In this document: piece by piece, positions 28,911 through 38,030 of the stretch | Numbering within the stretch: position 1 is the stretch's first letter | Layout of the letters: each line of letters opens with the position of its first letter | NCBI GenBank assembly: GCA_934446365.1 | Contig: CAKSDZ010000002.1 | Location: 248,001 to 312,000, forward strand | From: an uncultured Eubacteriales bacterium | GTDB lineage: Bacteria; Bacillota; Clostridia; Oscillospirales; CAG-272 | Length of the DNA stretch: 64,000 nucleotides | Direction: 5' to 3' | Notes under the pieces: model-generated | The model's database searches: none | What the model was told of the DNA's origin: nothing | The model's input: only the letters and a program-made list of their open reading frames with translations | Program-made: the position numbers and the translations under genes

Positions 28911-31622
28911 TCAGAACGGAGCCTCTCCGTCATCGTCGTCATCGGAATGAGAGGGAGCGTCCGTCTGATTCATTTTCATTTCCAAATACTGCTCGCGCGT
29001 AATCAAAACGGCGCGGGGCTTTTGCCCGTCCGGCGCGCTCACAATGCCGCGGCGCTCCATGACGTCGATGAGCTTCGCCGCTCTGCCGTAGCCAAGCGAC
29101 AGGCGTCTTTGAATCAGCGACGTCGAGATCTTGCCGGATTCCACCGCAAGCTCGATGGCGCTGTCCAGCATCGGATCGGTGTCCTCGCCGTCGTCGCCGT
29201 CGTCGGCGGATGCTCCACCGCCGCCCTTGCCCTTCTTCTGCCCGCAGACCTCCGCCGCGCGGTCGATCTGTTCGATTACCTCGCTCGAATATGCGCAGTC
29301 CTGAGAATGCGCCTTGATGAAATCTACGATTTCCTCGATTTCCTTTTCGGAAACGAACGAGCCCTGCACACGGATCGGCTTCGACGAGCCGACCGGCGCA
29401 TACAGCATGTCGCCGCGTCCAATCAGCTTTTCCGCGCCCTGCATATCGATAATGGTGCGCGAGTCGATTTGAGAAGCAACGGTAAATGCGATTCTCGACG
29501 GGATATTTGCCTTGATAAGACCGGTGATAACGTCGACGGACGGACGCTGCGTACCGATGATGAGATGCATGCCCGCCGCACGCGCTTTCTGAGCAAGACG
29601 GCAGATCGATGCCTCGACGTCGTCCGGCGCGCTCATCATGAGGTCGGCAAGCTCGTCGATGATGATGACAATCTGCGGCAAAAGCTCCTTTGTGGGATCG
29701 CTTGCGACCGCCGCGTTATACTGCGCGATGTTTCTCGTATTCTGCGCCTCAATAAGCTCGAAGCGCCGCTCCATTTCCGTCACCGCCCAATGGAGAGAGC
29801 CCGCCGCCTTTTTCGGGTCAAAGACGACCGGAACCAGCAGGTGCGGAATCCCGTTGTAAATATTGAGCTCGACCTTTTTCGGGTCAATGAGAATCAGCTT
29901 TACCTCGTCCGGACGCGCCTTGTAAAGCAGACTGACGAGCAGGCTGTTGATACATACGGATTTACCCATACCGGTGGCACCGGCAATCAGCAAATGGGGC
30001 ATTTTCGCGATATCGAGATAGACAGGCGAGCCGGAAACGTCCTTGCCAAGCGAGGTGGTGAGCTTGCTTTTCGCCTCCGCGAACTGCTCGTCCTCGATAA
30101 GCTCGCGCACGTAGACCGTATTGACGGTTTTATTCGGGACCTCGATGCCGATGGCGCTCTTTCCGGCGATAATGCCGTCGCTGCGCACGCCGCTGGAAGC
30201 AAGCGAAAGTGCGATGTCGTCGAGAAGGTTGATAATCGAACGGACTCTCGTTCCTGCCGCAGGCTCCACCTCATAGCGCGTAATGGTAGGCCCTCTCGAC
30301 ACATTGGATATCTTGACATGGACATTGAAGCTGTCGAGCGTCTGAATGATCTTATCCGCGTTCTCACGCAGCTCGGAGGAAACGTCCGTATTCTTTTTTG
30401 CCGCCTCGATTTTCAGAAGCGTGATCGGCGGGAACACATACGGTGCGCGCGGTCTTTCCTGCGCCGCGGGTTTTGCCGCGGCAGGTGATGCGGATACGGG
30501 CGCCGCCGCGGGAGCCGTGGCTCTCGGCGCCGTTTTCTTCGGGGAAATCGGCTTTTTCTCGACCACAAGCTCCATCTGCGCGGATTTTTTCGGGATATCC
30601 TCTGTCAAATCCTCGTAACTATCCGATTCGCCGACATAATGCGAAAGCACCGCGTCGTCGTCCTTCTTGTCGAAGATGTCGTCGAGCTTCACACGGCTGT
30701 CATCCTCCGTCGTCCCGACCGGATACAGAACCTCGGACACCGTTTCGTCCCCCGTGCCGCCGATTTCCGCGTCATCCTCGAAAATGCTGCTGTCGATTCC
30801 CGACGCGCGCTTTTTCACCGCGACCTCGGTGGTACGCGCAGCCTGCTGCGCACGAGCCTGCTCGGCACGCTCCGCCCTCTTCTTTTCCGCCGCCTCGCGG
30901 CGGTCACGGCGCACGCCGCGGCTGCGCTGGCGATAGAACATGAAGCGCTGGAAGCATTCGCTCGGCGTAAGTCCGAAAAGCGCCATTCCAAATCCGATAA
31001 GGAACAAAACGGAGAAAATCAGCGTGCCGGGATAACCGAGCGCACAGATAAAGGCCAAAGCGATGATGCCGCCGACAAATCCGCCGCCCTGATAGGCCTT
31101 CCCCTCGGGATACAGGTCTTTGAAGTTGCTCCAATTCAGGCTCGCCGATGTGATTTCCTCGCCGACGGACAAGCCGTAAATCGCATGAACGATGACGGAT
31201 AGAAAAACAAGGAAGAAGATCGCCACGATGTATTTGTACTTCACCGCGCCGGTCCTCACGTCCCGACGCCAGAAAATCGCCATCTGGAACAGCAGGAACG
31301 GCACGGCAAAGGCCGCGACGCCGAAGATGCCGAACAGTCCGTTGCGCAGAGCGGCGCCGACAATCCCCACCTTATCGACGAACGCATAACAAATCACAAT
31401 AAAAACGGAAATCACGGAGAGAAGCACGATCGCAAGCTGATTGCCGACGGACGAAGGGTTCGGCTCCTTTTTCGGCTTATCCGTTTTCGCGTCCTTTCCC
31501 GTTTGTTCCGTTTTTCTTTTTTTACCGGATTTTACGGTATCCGAGTCGTCATAATCGTAAAAATCGTCCTTTGCAGTATTCCGACTTTGTTTTTTTGACT
31601 GATTTTTCTTTGCTTCCGACAC
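28911..31622 (-). CDS. DNA translocase FtsK/SpoIIIE
   Basis: 903 residues from GTG 31622 (VSEAKKNQSKK), which has AAAGGAAGAG upstream; an ATG at 31655 lies before that site. A Lys-rich start, four membrane helices (about 55-220), a linker rich in Ala and Asp, then the motor: beta and alpha domains with Walker A GATGMGKSVC near 547 and Walker B IIIDELADLMM. A C-terminal winged-helix gamma domain (SLIQRRLSLGYGRAAKLIDVME) reads polar KOPS/SRS sites. It pumps chromosomes through the division or sporulation septum. Confidence 0.95.
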   Translation of the reverse strand: MSEAKKNQSKKQSRNTAKDDFYDYDDSDTVKSGKKRKTEQTGKDAKTDKPKKEPNPSSVGNQLAIVLLSVISVFIVICYAFVDKVGIVGAALRNGLFGIFGVAAFAVPFLLFQMAIFWRRDVRTGAVKYKYIVAIFFLVFLSVIVHAIYGLSVGEEITSASLNWSNFKDLYPEGKAYQGGGFVGGIIALAFICALGYPGTLIFSVLFLIGFGMALFGLTPSECFQRFMFYRQRSRGVRRDRREAAEKKRAERAEQARAQQAARTTEVAVKKRASGIDSSIFEDDAEIGGTGDETVSEVLYPVGTTEDDSRVKLDDIFDKKDDDAVLSHYVGESDSYEDLTEDIPKKSAQMELVVEKKPISPKKTAPRATAPAAAPVSASPAAAKPAAQERPRAPYVFPPITLLKIEAAKKNTDVSSELRENADKIIQTLDSFNVHVKISNVSRGPTITRYEVEPAAGTRVRSIINLLDDIALSLASSGVRSDGIIAGKSAIGIEVPNKTVNTVYVRELIEDEQFAEAKSKLTTSLGKDVSGSPVYLDIAKMPHLLIAGATGMGKSVCINSLLVSLLYKARPDEVKLILIDPKKVELNIYNGIPHLLVPVVFDPKKAAGSLHWAVTEMERRFELIEAQNTRNIAQYNAAVASDPTKELLPQIVIIIDELADLMMSAPDDVEASICRLAQKARAAGMHLIIGTQRPSVDVITGLIKANIPSRIAFTVASQIDSRTIIDMQGAEKLIGRGDMLYAPVGSSKPIRVQGSFVSEKEIEEIVDFIKAHSQDCAYSSEVIEQIDRAAEVCGQKKGKGGGGASADDGDDGEDTDPMLDSAIELAVESGKISTSLIQRRLSLGYGRAAKLIDVMERRGIVSAPDGQKPRAVLITREQYLEMKMNQTDAPSHSDDDDDGEAPF

Positions 31623-31671
31623 TTTTCTCTTCCTTTCTTTATAAAGTGATCCCACGTCCCGCCAAACGGTC

Positions 31672-32493
31672 TTATCCGAGAACCGCCGCGAGAACCCCGA
31701 CGATCATGCAGTAATATGCGAAAAATCCGAATTTTGATTTTTTCGAGATGTATAAAAGCAGCTTCATGGCGATAAGTCCGCAGATCATCGCACATACCAT
31801 TCCGGCAAGATAACACCACAGCTCGTTCTTCGGGATCTCCGACGACAGCGCTTCCGGAATGTTGAAGATATTCGCTCCCAGTATGGCCGGTACCGACAGA
31901 ATAAACGAAAACTTCACCGCTTCTTCTCTGTCAAGCCCGAAAAGCATCCCGCCCGATATCGTCGAGCCGGAGCGCGACAGTCCCGGAAAAATCGCGGCCA
32001 GCTGAAAAAGTCCGACGCCCAAAGCGCCCGCGGGAGTAAGCTCCTCACGGCGCCCCTTTTTTGCAAAACGGTCGGAAAGCCAGAGCAGGATTCCGTTGAG
32101 AACGAGTATGATGCCGACCGCGCGCGTGTATCCCGCCACAGCCGCGACCTTATCCTCGATGAAAAATGCGGCGGCAAGCGGAAACGTTGCGATGATGAGC
32201 AGAATGACGCACCGTTCCGGCTTCGTATAGGCCGCAAGGGAGAATTTTCCGCGGAAAACCTTTCCGAGCATCGTGAAAAACGCGGGAACCAGCGAAAAAA
32301 TTTCCTTATAATAGACAACGAAAACGACGATGAGCGTTGCAAGATGCAGGAGAATGTCGAACGTCAGATACGATTCGGACGTCTCCATGCCGAAAAGCGA
32401 ATGCGCAATCGCCAAATGTCCCGAGCTTGAAACCGGAAGAAACTCCGTAAGTCCCTGTATGATTCCGCAGACGACAGCTTCCAGTAAGGTCAA
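31672..32493 (-). CDS. uppP: undecaprenyl-diphosphatase UppP (BacA)
   Basis: A 273-residue integral membrane protein with the two catalytic motifs: GLTEFLPVSSSGHL at residues 15-28 and FPGLSRSGSTISGGMLFG near 170. It recycles the C55 lipid carrier for cell-wall synthesis and gives bacitracin tolerance. It is the first gene of the leftward run and has its own promoter at 32616-32644. Confidence 0.96.
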   Translation of the reverse strand: MTLLEAVVCGIIQGLTEFLPVSSSGHLAIAHSLFGMETSESYLTFDILLHLATLIVVFVVYYKEIFSLVPAFFTMLGKVFRGKFSLAAYTKPERCVILLIIATFPLAAAFFIEDKVAAVAGYTRAVGIILVLNGILLWLSDRFAKKGRREELTPAGALGVGLFQLAAIFPGLSRSGSTISGGMLFGLDREEAVKFSFILSVPAILGANIFNIPEALSSEIPKNELWCYLAGMVCAMICGLIAMKLLLYISKKSKFGFFAYYCMIVGVLAAVLG

Positions 32494-32615
32494 AATGCCC
32501 TCCTATTCCGCCGAATTATCATAAATTTTCTGTGCGTCAAGCCGCCCCGCGGCAAAACGCTTTTGTCCGCGGACGGTATAAGAACCGACGGCCGGTACAA
32601 AATAATAATATGATA

Positions 32616-32644
32616 ATTATAGCATAAAAAATTTGAAAAAACAA
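32616..32644 (-). promoter_or_regulatory. leftward promoter before uppP
   Basis: Leftward TTGTTT (32644-32639), 17-base spacer, TATAAT (32621-32616). About 120 bases of leader precede uppP. Confidence 0.65.
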
Positions 32645-32681
32645 TATTTTCATCCATATTTAAGCTTCACGGTAAAATTTT

Positions 32682-33074
32682 ATGAAAAACAACTATAAAA
32701 AATACGCGGGAATCTTCTTTGCCGTCGTAATAACCGGTCTTGTCTCCGGCGTTGTAAACGGTCTTTTCGGAACCGGCGGCGGCATTATCATTGTATATCT
32801 GCTTTCCAAATTATATGCCGAATCCGACGAGTATCATACAAAAGACGTCTTTGCCATGACGGTCGGCAGCGTTCTCATCATGTCGGCGGCCTCTCTCGGC
32901 ATGTATGTAAAAGGCGGAGCCATCAGCCGGAACGACACGCTGCCATACCTTCTGCCCGCCGCCGTCGGCGGGATCATCGGCGCCATTCTGCTCGACCGGC
33001 TCAACGCCGCCCTGATGAAAAAGATCTTCGCGGTGCTTGTCGTTTACGCCGGAATCACGCTCATTTTCCGATAA
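32682..33074 (+). CDS. TSUP (TauE/SafE) transporter, N-terminal half protein
   Basis: 130 residues with four membrane helices and the TSUP repeat signature GLVSGVVNGLFGTGGGIIIVYL followed by LPAAVGGIIGAILLDRL. Full TSUP transporters have two such repeats in one chain of about 250 residues; here the second repeat is the next gene. The two should assemble as a heterodimer for sulphite, sulphonate or a related anion. The substrate is not deducible. Confidence 0.85.
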   Translation: MKNNYKKYAGIFFAVVITGLVSGVVNGLFGTGGGIIIVYLLSKLYAESDEYHTKDVFAMTVGSVLIMSAASLGMYVKGGAISRNDTLPYLLPAAVGGIIGAILLDRLNAALMKKIFAVLVVYAGITLIFR

Positions 33075-33117
33075 AGCGCCCGCTCTCAATCGAATCTCCG
33101 CGGCGAAAGGAACATCT

Positions 33118-33471
33118 ATGCTGGATTTTATCATCGCTCTTATCACCTCGGCGCTCGCCGGAACCGGCGTCGGCGGCGGGGGACTTCTCGTGATCTATCT
33201 GACCCTTGTCAAGGACATGGAACAGCTGAAAGCCCAAGGCATCAACATCGCGTTTTTCATCGCCGGAGCCGTCGCCTCCCTCCTCATTCATATCCGCAAG
33301 CGCCATCTGAATTTTCCGCTCATGCTGCTCATCGGCGTGCTCGGCGCGTCCGGCTCCGTACTCGGCTCCGTGCTCGCCGAAAAAATCGGAAGCTCCCTCA
33401 TTCAGAAGGCGTTCGGCGTCATGCTGGCGGCAAGCGGGCTCAAAACCTTTTTTACAAAGGTCAAAAAATAG
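33118..33471 (+). CDS. TSUP (TauE/SafE) transporter, C-terminal half protein
   Basis: 117 residues starting at ATG 33118 behind GCGAAAGGAAC. It repeats the half-unit: LITSALAGTGVGGGGLLVIYL, then helices ending LIGVLGASGSVLGSVLAEKI and the pore-lining region. It lies 43 bases after the first half and is surely its partner. Both halves have the Gly-rich first motif, which argues for two designed subunits and not one gene broken by a frameshift. Confidence 0.85.
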   Translation: MLDFIIALITSALAGTGVGGGGLLVIYLTLVKDMEQLKAQGINIAFFIAGAVASLLIHIRKRHLNFPLMLLIGVLGASGSVLGSVLAEKIGSSLIQKAFGVMLAASGLKTFFTKVKK

Positions 33472-33507
33472 TTACAATTCCGACGGAAAGTTATTCCATG
33501 CTTGATA

Positions 33508-33536
33508 TTGCAAAATTCTGCATGATATGGTATACT
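33508..33536 (+). promoter_or_regulatory. promoter of the LRR protein gene
   Basis: TTGCAA (33508-33513), 17-base spacer, TATACT (33531-33536), about 140 bases before the gene. Confidence 0.6.
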
Positions 33537-33676
33537 GTGAAATACAACATGAAAAGGATTTCCGTATACACCGGTGCGGGAATTTTCCAAAAATCCGTCT
33601 CGTATTCCGTCTTTTTCAGGCATGACGCAAAATCGGCTGAAATTAAGGATAAAATCAGGAGGAAAAAGGTAGATTC

Positions 33677-36121
33677 ATGAGAAAATTAAAATGGATAACC
33701 GCTTTGATTATGACGGTTGCCGTCATGGCGGCAGCACTTGTCTTTACGGTAAGTGCGGACAGCGACGGCACCGTATACGTCAGCAACAACTCACTTTACC
33801 GATATACGCTCGATGAAAACAAGAAGGCGACGATTCTCAGCTATTCCGGCACAGAGTCCAATATCATCATCAACCGGATTGACGGAAAATATGCAATCGT
33901 CGGAATCGCGGAGGGCGCGTTCGCCGGCAACGAAAATCTCGTCTCCGTCGAGCTTTACGCTTCGGTAAAGACCATCGGCAAAGAGGCCTTTTACGGCTGC
34001 ACCAGCCTCACAACCGTCACGCTGCGTCCAAATTCCACATTGGAGACGATCGGGCAGGGCGCTTTCACCGGCTGCACCAAGCTCTCCGGCTTCCAGCTTC
34101 CGGCCTCGCTGAAAACCATCGGAGACGAGGCGTTCCGCGACTGCACGGCAGCCGCCATCATCTTTGACGAAGCGACCGGTCTGGAAGTCATCGGCGATTA
34201 TGCGTTCTCCTTCTGCGGCACCGGAGCCTCGGAAAACGTCACAGTCACGCTTCCCCAAAATCTGACCGACATCGGATACGGCGCTTTTTATGGCTGCCTC
34301 AATATCCGCGCATTCGATATTTCAGCGTCAAATCCCGCCTTTTCCTCGATAGACGGAATCCTCTACAACAAAGACGGAACGGTTCTTGAACTATACCCGC
34401 CCGCACGGAGCGGAAGCACGTTCACAGTTCCCTCCTCGGTCAAAACGATTTCCGGCGGCGCATTTGCCGGTGCTCCTCTTGAAAGCATCGTCGTTCCGCA
34501 GGGCGTCACCGAAATCGGAGGCAGCGCTTTTTACAGCGCATATAATCTGAAAACCGTAACCCTGCCGGATTCCCTCGTCAGCCTCGGAAGCTATGCGTTT
34601 TTAAACTGCGAAAAGCTGGAAGAGGTTCTTCTGCCGGAAAGCCTGACGGACATCGGCACCTTCATTTTCCGGGGCTGCATCAGTCTGAAAAATGTGAAGC
34701 TGCCCTCCTCCATGACGGAAATCCCGGACGGTATGTTCGACTCCTGTGCCGCGCTTGAAAATATTGCGCTTCCCTCCGGCATCACCGAAATCGGACAGTT
34801 CGCTTTCAACTACTGCACCTCGCTGAAATCCATACAGCTTCCCGCGGGTGTGAAAACCATCAAATCCTATGCTTTCCGAAACTGTGCTTCTCTTACCGAA
34901 ATCGACGCCTCCATGGCGACTGAAATCGGCGCTTTCGCTTTTCAAGCCTGCTCCAAGCTTTCCAAAGCGGATATCCGCTCGGCAGGCGAGATCCCCGCTT
35001 ATCTTTTCAGCGGCTGCTCGCTTTTGACGGAGCTGACCTTTTCCGATTCCATCACAAAAATCGGCAATTATGCATTTTTGAGCTGTGACATGCTCTCCGA
35101 TTTCAAAATCCCCGAAAGCGTAACAGCCATCGGCGATTATGCATTCGCAAAATGCGGCGCGCTCACGGAGATGACCATTCCGGCAACCGTAGAAAAGCTC
35201 GGCATCGGCGTGTTTTATTCCTCCTCCGTGGCAAGGGTGACGATTGAAGCGCCGCTGAGGGTGCTCCCCGTCTCCTTCTTCGACGGATGCAAAAAGCTCA
35301 CATATGTCGATCTGCCCGACACCTTAGAGGTCATATCGACCGGCGCCTTTTCCGACTGCGTGCTCCTGACAAGCGTACTGAAAGAGTCTCAGTCCGTGAA
35401 GCATGTGGCGGCCACGGCGTTCGCCGGCTGCCGCGCGCTTGAGGGCGTAATCATCGGCACCGAAGATACCGAAATCGGCGCCGGCACCTATTATGGCTGC
35501 GATGCAATCACGGAGGTCGTGATTCCGGACAGCATCAAAATGATAGGCGCATCCGCCTTTGCAAGCTGCGTTTCTCTGCAAAGCGTGACGCTTCCGGATT
35601 CCATAGAGCATATCGATTCCGGAGCCTTTGCTTCCTGCGCGAAGCTCATCACGCTTTCCCTTCCCACAGCACTTAAAACGATCGGCGACGGCGCATTCTC
35701 CAGATGCAGCAGGCTGATTCAGATCGACATTCCGAAAAGCGTTGTCTATGTCGGCGCCGATACCTTTTCCGGCACACGCTGGCTCAGAAATATAGACGAT
35801 GAATTTGTCGTCGTCGGAGACGGCGTGCTCACTGCCTATACCGGCGATTCCGCGAACATCACCATACCGGAAACAGTAAAACGGATCCCGGACTATCGGT
35901 TTGCATCGGTCACGACCGAGATTTCGACCGTGACCATTCCATCCAGCGTCGAATATATTTCCAAGGAGGCATTCGCCAAGCTTGTCTCCTCAACGGATTC
36001 CTCGGGAAATTCCACCTCCTCGTATCAGCTGCGGTACCTGACCATCATCGCGCGCAAGGGAACTTACGCTGAGACATTCGCAAATCATGAGTATTACACG
36101 TTCCGAGAGCTGGGAAAATGA
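33677..36121 (+). CDS. secreted BspA-like leucine-rich-repeat protein
   Basis: 814 residues. Residues 1-28 are a signal peptide (MRKLKWITALIMTVAVMAAALVF, cleavage likely at VSA-DS). The rest is about 28 repeats of the BspA type (LP-SLKTIGDEAF-DCT, roughly 23 residues each), with one non-repeat insertion around 210-250. There is no LPxTG, SLH or other anchor at the C-terminus (YYTFRELGK), so it is either secreted or held non-covalently. Such proteins bind host or partner surfaces in gut bacteria. The start follows GGGAGG. Confidence 0.88.
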   Translation: MRKLKWITALIMTVAVMAAALVFTVSADSDGTVYVSNNSLYRYTLDENKKATILSYSGTESNIIINRIDGKYAIVGIAEGAFAGNENLVSVELYASVKTIGKEAFYGCTSLTTVTLRPNSTLETIGQGAFTGCTKLSGFQLPASLKTIGDEAFRDCTAAAIIFDEATGLEVIGDYAFSFCGTGASENVTVTLPQNLTDIGYGAFYGCLNIRAFDISASNPAFSSIDGILYNKDGTVLELYPPARSGSTFTVPSSVKTISGGAFAGAPLESIVVPQGVTEIGGSAFYSAYNLKTVTLPDSLVSLGSYAFLNCEKLEEVLLPESLTDIGTFIFRGCISLKNVKLPSSMTEIPDGMFDSCAALENIALPSGITEIGQFAFNYCTSLKSIQLPAGVKTIKSYAFRNCASLTEIDASMATEIGAFAFQACSKLSKADIRSAGEIPAYLFSGCSLLTELTFSDSITKIGNYAFLSCDMLSDFKIPESVTAIGDYAFAKCGALTEMTIPATVEKLGIGVFYSSSVARVTIEAPLRVLPVSFFDGCKKLTYVDLPDTLEVISTGAFSDCVLLTSVLKESQSVKHVAATAFAGCRALEGVIIGTEDTEIGAGTYYGCDAITEVVIPDSIKMIGASAFASCVSLQSVTLPDSIEHIDSGAFASCAKLITLSLPTALKTIGDGAFSRCSRLIQIDIPKSVVYVGADTFSGTRWLRNIDDEFVVVGDGVLTAYTGDSANITIPETVKRIPDYRFASVTTEISTVTIPSSVEYISKEAFAKLVSSTDSSGNSTSSYQLRYLTIIARKGTYAETFANHEYYTFRELGK

Positions 36122-36132
36122 GAGTCTTATTA

Positions 36133-36169
36133 AAGAAGCCGAAGCTTTTCGCTTCGGCTTCTTTTTTTT
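36133..36169 (+). terminator. terminator of the LRR gene
   Basis: AAGAAGCCGAAGC (36133-36145) and GCTTCGGCTTCTT (36151-36163) form a perfect 13-base stem followed by eight T. Confidence 0.92.
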
Positions 36170-36418
36170 ATTTCTCCACGATTCGCAATCGCTGATTTTC
36201 CCAAAGCTCGTAAACGGATTTTGTGAACAGTAAGGAGCAATAGGCACGAAAAAGCACAAAAACAATGTTTCAGGCTTTTGCCTCAACCCCTTTCTTTATT
36301 TCCAAACAAAAGCATCGTAGCAAAGTTTCAATAAAAAGTCAATTCCACCAGTCAGATTCCGTGCAGTAGGTCGAAATCGGCATTTGACATCTTTCATTTT
36401 TCAAACAAAAATTGATAG

Positions 36419-36458
36419 AAAAAAGTCCGAAAACCTTTGTGGTTCCCGGACTTTTTTT
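36419..36458 (-). terminator. terminator after tRNA-Cys
   Basis: AAAAAAGTCCG and CGGACTTTTTTT form an 11-base stem with T-runs on either strand, placed 27 bases after the leftward tRNA-Cys. Confidence 0.8.
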
Positions 36459-36484
36459 CTGGCATTTTTTAAGACCAGAAGACT

Positions 36485-36559
<75 letters not shown>

Positions 36560-36923
36560 GAAATATTGAAAAATAAAGGCTGCGAAATTATTTTTGAAGC
36601 ATGAGACGGAAACTGAATATCCGCTGCAATTTCTCTTAAATTTTCGGAGCCGCTATTTGTAGTATAGCAGAATTTAGAATTCTTGTCAATACAAAATTTA
36701 AAAATAGCTGTCAAATTTTGTGAGCAGCAATTATCATACATTCACCGCCGACAATACAATTATGCTTCATCAAGACGATTGCCATATAGGGCAGCCATAA
36801 ATTTTCGTTTGCCAAAATTGCCAAAGCAGTCTCCAAAGCTTTGACCCGTTCTCCGATCACACCCTCAGGCAAAACCGAGAAAAGCTTTCTTCTCGTCCGA
36901 CCAGTCGGATAGCCCTATGGCAT
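36560..36923. other. AT-rich spacer, no gene seen
   Basis: About 360 bases between tRNA-Cys and the terminator of the leftward tRNA cluster. I see no frame, tRNA or strong hairpin in it; the promoter for tRNA-Cys is probably here but no consensus pair stands out. Confidence 0.5.
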
Positions 36924-36987
36924 AAAAAAAACGAAAAGCAAAACCGTCCTCAAAAACCTTGATGGACTTTCTTGCTTTTCGCGTTTC
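36924..36987 (-). terminator. terminator of the leftward tRNA cluster
   Basis: Read leftward, CGAAAAGCAA pairs with TTGCTTTTCG and is followed by an eight-T run, 22 bases after tRNA-Gly. Confidence 0.7.
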
Positions 36988-37009
36988 GGAGCCACGCTCC
37001 AACAAAATT

Positions 37010-37085
37010 TGGAGCGGATTACGGGGCTCGAACCCGCCACCTCGACCTTGGCAAGGTCGCGCTCTACCAAATGAGCTAAATCCGC
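37010..37085 (-). tRNA. tRNA-Gly (GCC)
   Basis: Minus-strand cloverleaf starting GCGGATTTAGCTC and ending with encoded CCA; anticodon loop TTGCCAA gives GCC. Confidence 0.96.
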
Positions 37086-37091
37086 ATTTTG

Positions 37092-37167
37092 TGGTGCCTC
37101 CGATCGGAATCGAACCAACGACACGGGGATTTTCAGTCCCCTGCTCTACCAACTGAGCTACAGAGGC
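37092..37167 (-). tRNA. tRNA-Phe (GAA)
   Basis: Minus-strand cloverleaf starting GCCTCTGTAGCTC and ending GGCACCA; anticodon loop CTGAAAA gives GAA. Confidence 0.96.
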
Positions 37168-37245
37168 ATGCCGCAAGACAAAAACCGACCGCCGGCCGTC
37201 TTTCTTGTAGGCGAATTTCACAGGCTACAACAAAAACCTGTAAAA

Positions 37246-37322
37246 TGGCGACCCGGATGGGACTCGAACCCACGACCTCTAGCGTGACAGGCTAGCGTTC
37301 TAACCAACTGAACTACCGGGCC
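37246..37322 (-). tRNA. tRNA-Asp (GTC)
   Basis: Minus-strand cloverleaf starting GGCCCGGTAGTTC and ending CCGGGTCGCCA; anticodon loop CTGTCAC gives GTC. Confidence 0.96.
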
Positions 37323-37347
37323 AAAAGAAAATCGAAAGACGATTTTC

Positions 37348-37423
37348 TGGTGGGAACAATAGGGCTCGAACCTATGACCCTCTGCTTGTAAGGCAGATGC
37401 TCTCCCAGCTGAGCTATGCTCCC
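37348..37423 (-). tRNA. tRNA-Val (TAC)
   Basis: Minus-strand cloverleaf starting GGGAGCATAGCTC and ending TTCCCACCA; anticodon loop CTTACAA gives TAC. It is the first tRNA of the leftward cluster. Confidence 0.96.
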
Positions 37424-37467
37424 ACACCGACCGTTTCGACAAAGGCTTTGCCCTTGCGACGGTGTTT

Positions 37468-37496
37468 AGTATACCATATTGCGCTGCGCTTGTCAA
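37468..37496 (-). promoter_or_regulatory. promoter of the leftward tRNA cluster
   Basis: Leftward TTGACA (37496-37491), 17-base spacer, TATACT (37473-37468). Confidence 0.88.
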
Positions 37497-37569
37497 CACT
37501 TTTTTTAAAATTTTTCACCGGTTTTTAAAATTTTGAGGCAGTTTTCCTCACATATTTTTTATAAAACTA

Positions 37570-37598
37570 TTGACAAACCTTGATGCTTGTGCTATAAT
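37570..37598 (+). promoter_or_regulatory. promoter of the rightward tRNA pair
   Basis: TTGACA (37570-37575), 17-base spacer, TATAAT (37593-37598). Confidence 0.9.
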
Positions 37599-37651
37599 AT
37601 TTGAGCATCACGCGAAGAGTTCCCGATTATGCGTGATTTTTTAAGTTTTGT

Positions 37652-37728
37652 GGCGGAATAGCTCAGTTGGCTAGAGCATTCGGTTCATACCCGGAGGGTC
37701 GTGGGTTCAAATCCAACTTCCGCTACCA
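37652..37728 (+). tRNA. tRNA-Met (CAT)
   Basis: Cloverleaf GGCGGAATAGCTC to TTCCGCTACCA; anticodon loop TTCATAC gives CAT. The first acceptor pair is G-T, not the C-A mismatch of initiators, so it is elongator-like; an Ile2 identity by lysidine modification cannot be excluded. Confidence 0.9.
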
Positions 37729-37756
37729 AGACGGTCGAAAAATCGGCCGTCGATTC

Positions 37757-37831
37757 GGCCCGGTGGTCAAGCGGCTAAGACACCGCCCTTTCACGGCGGT
37801 AACACGAGTTCGATTCTCGTCCGGGTCACCA
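37757..37831 (+). tRNA. tRNA-Glu (TTC)
   Basis: Cloverleaf GGCCCGGTGGTCAAG to CCGGGTCACCA; anticodon loop CTTTCAC gives TTC. It is co-transcribed with tRNA-Met. Confidence 0.96.
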
Positions 37832-37842
37832 TAACATCATGG

Positions 37843-37869
37843 AATCTCGCCTTTTAAGCGGGATTTTTT
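37843..37869 (+). terminator. terminator of the tRNA-Met/Glu unit
   Basis: AATCTCGC (37843-37850) pairs with GCGGGATT (37858-37865, one G-T pair), followed by a T-run. Confidence 0.78.
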
Positions 37870-37959
37870 GTTTATAGACGGGCTTTGACGGGAAACTTGT
37901 TTCCGGCAATCGATGCAGAAAACAAAAATTCACGGATTTTCGCAAAAAATTTGAAAATC

Positions 37960-37988
37960 TTGACTTTATCCGGCAGATACTATATACT
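37960..37988 (+). promoter_or_regulatory. promoter of the 38031 gene
   Basis: TTGACT (37960-37965), 17-base spacer, TATACT (37983-37988). Confidence 0.75.
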
Positions 37989-38030
37989 ATAATATACAGA
38001 AAGAAAATGATTTTTCGGGGAGGTGATTCT

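Noticed and set aside
28947..30488. 513-codon rightward frame opposite ftsK
   Set aside because: Antisense shadow of a clear FtsK motor; no domain and no start signal.
33118..33471. Frameshift splitting one TSUP gene
   Set aside because: The second half has its own ribosome site, start and N-terminal Gly-rich motif, and 43 bases separate the genes.
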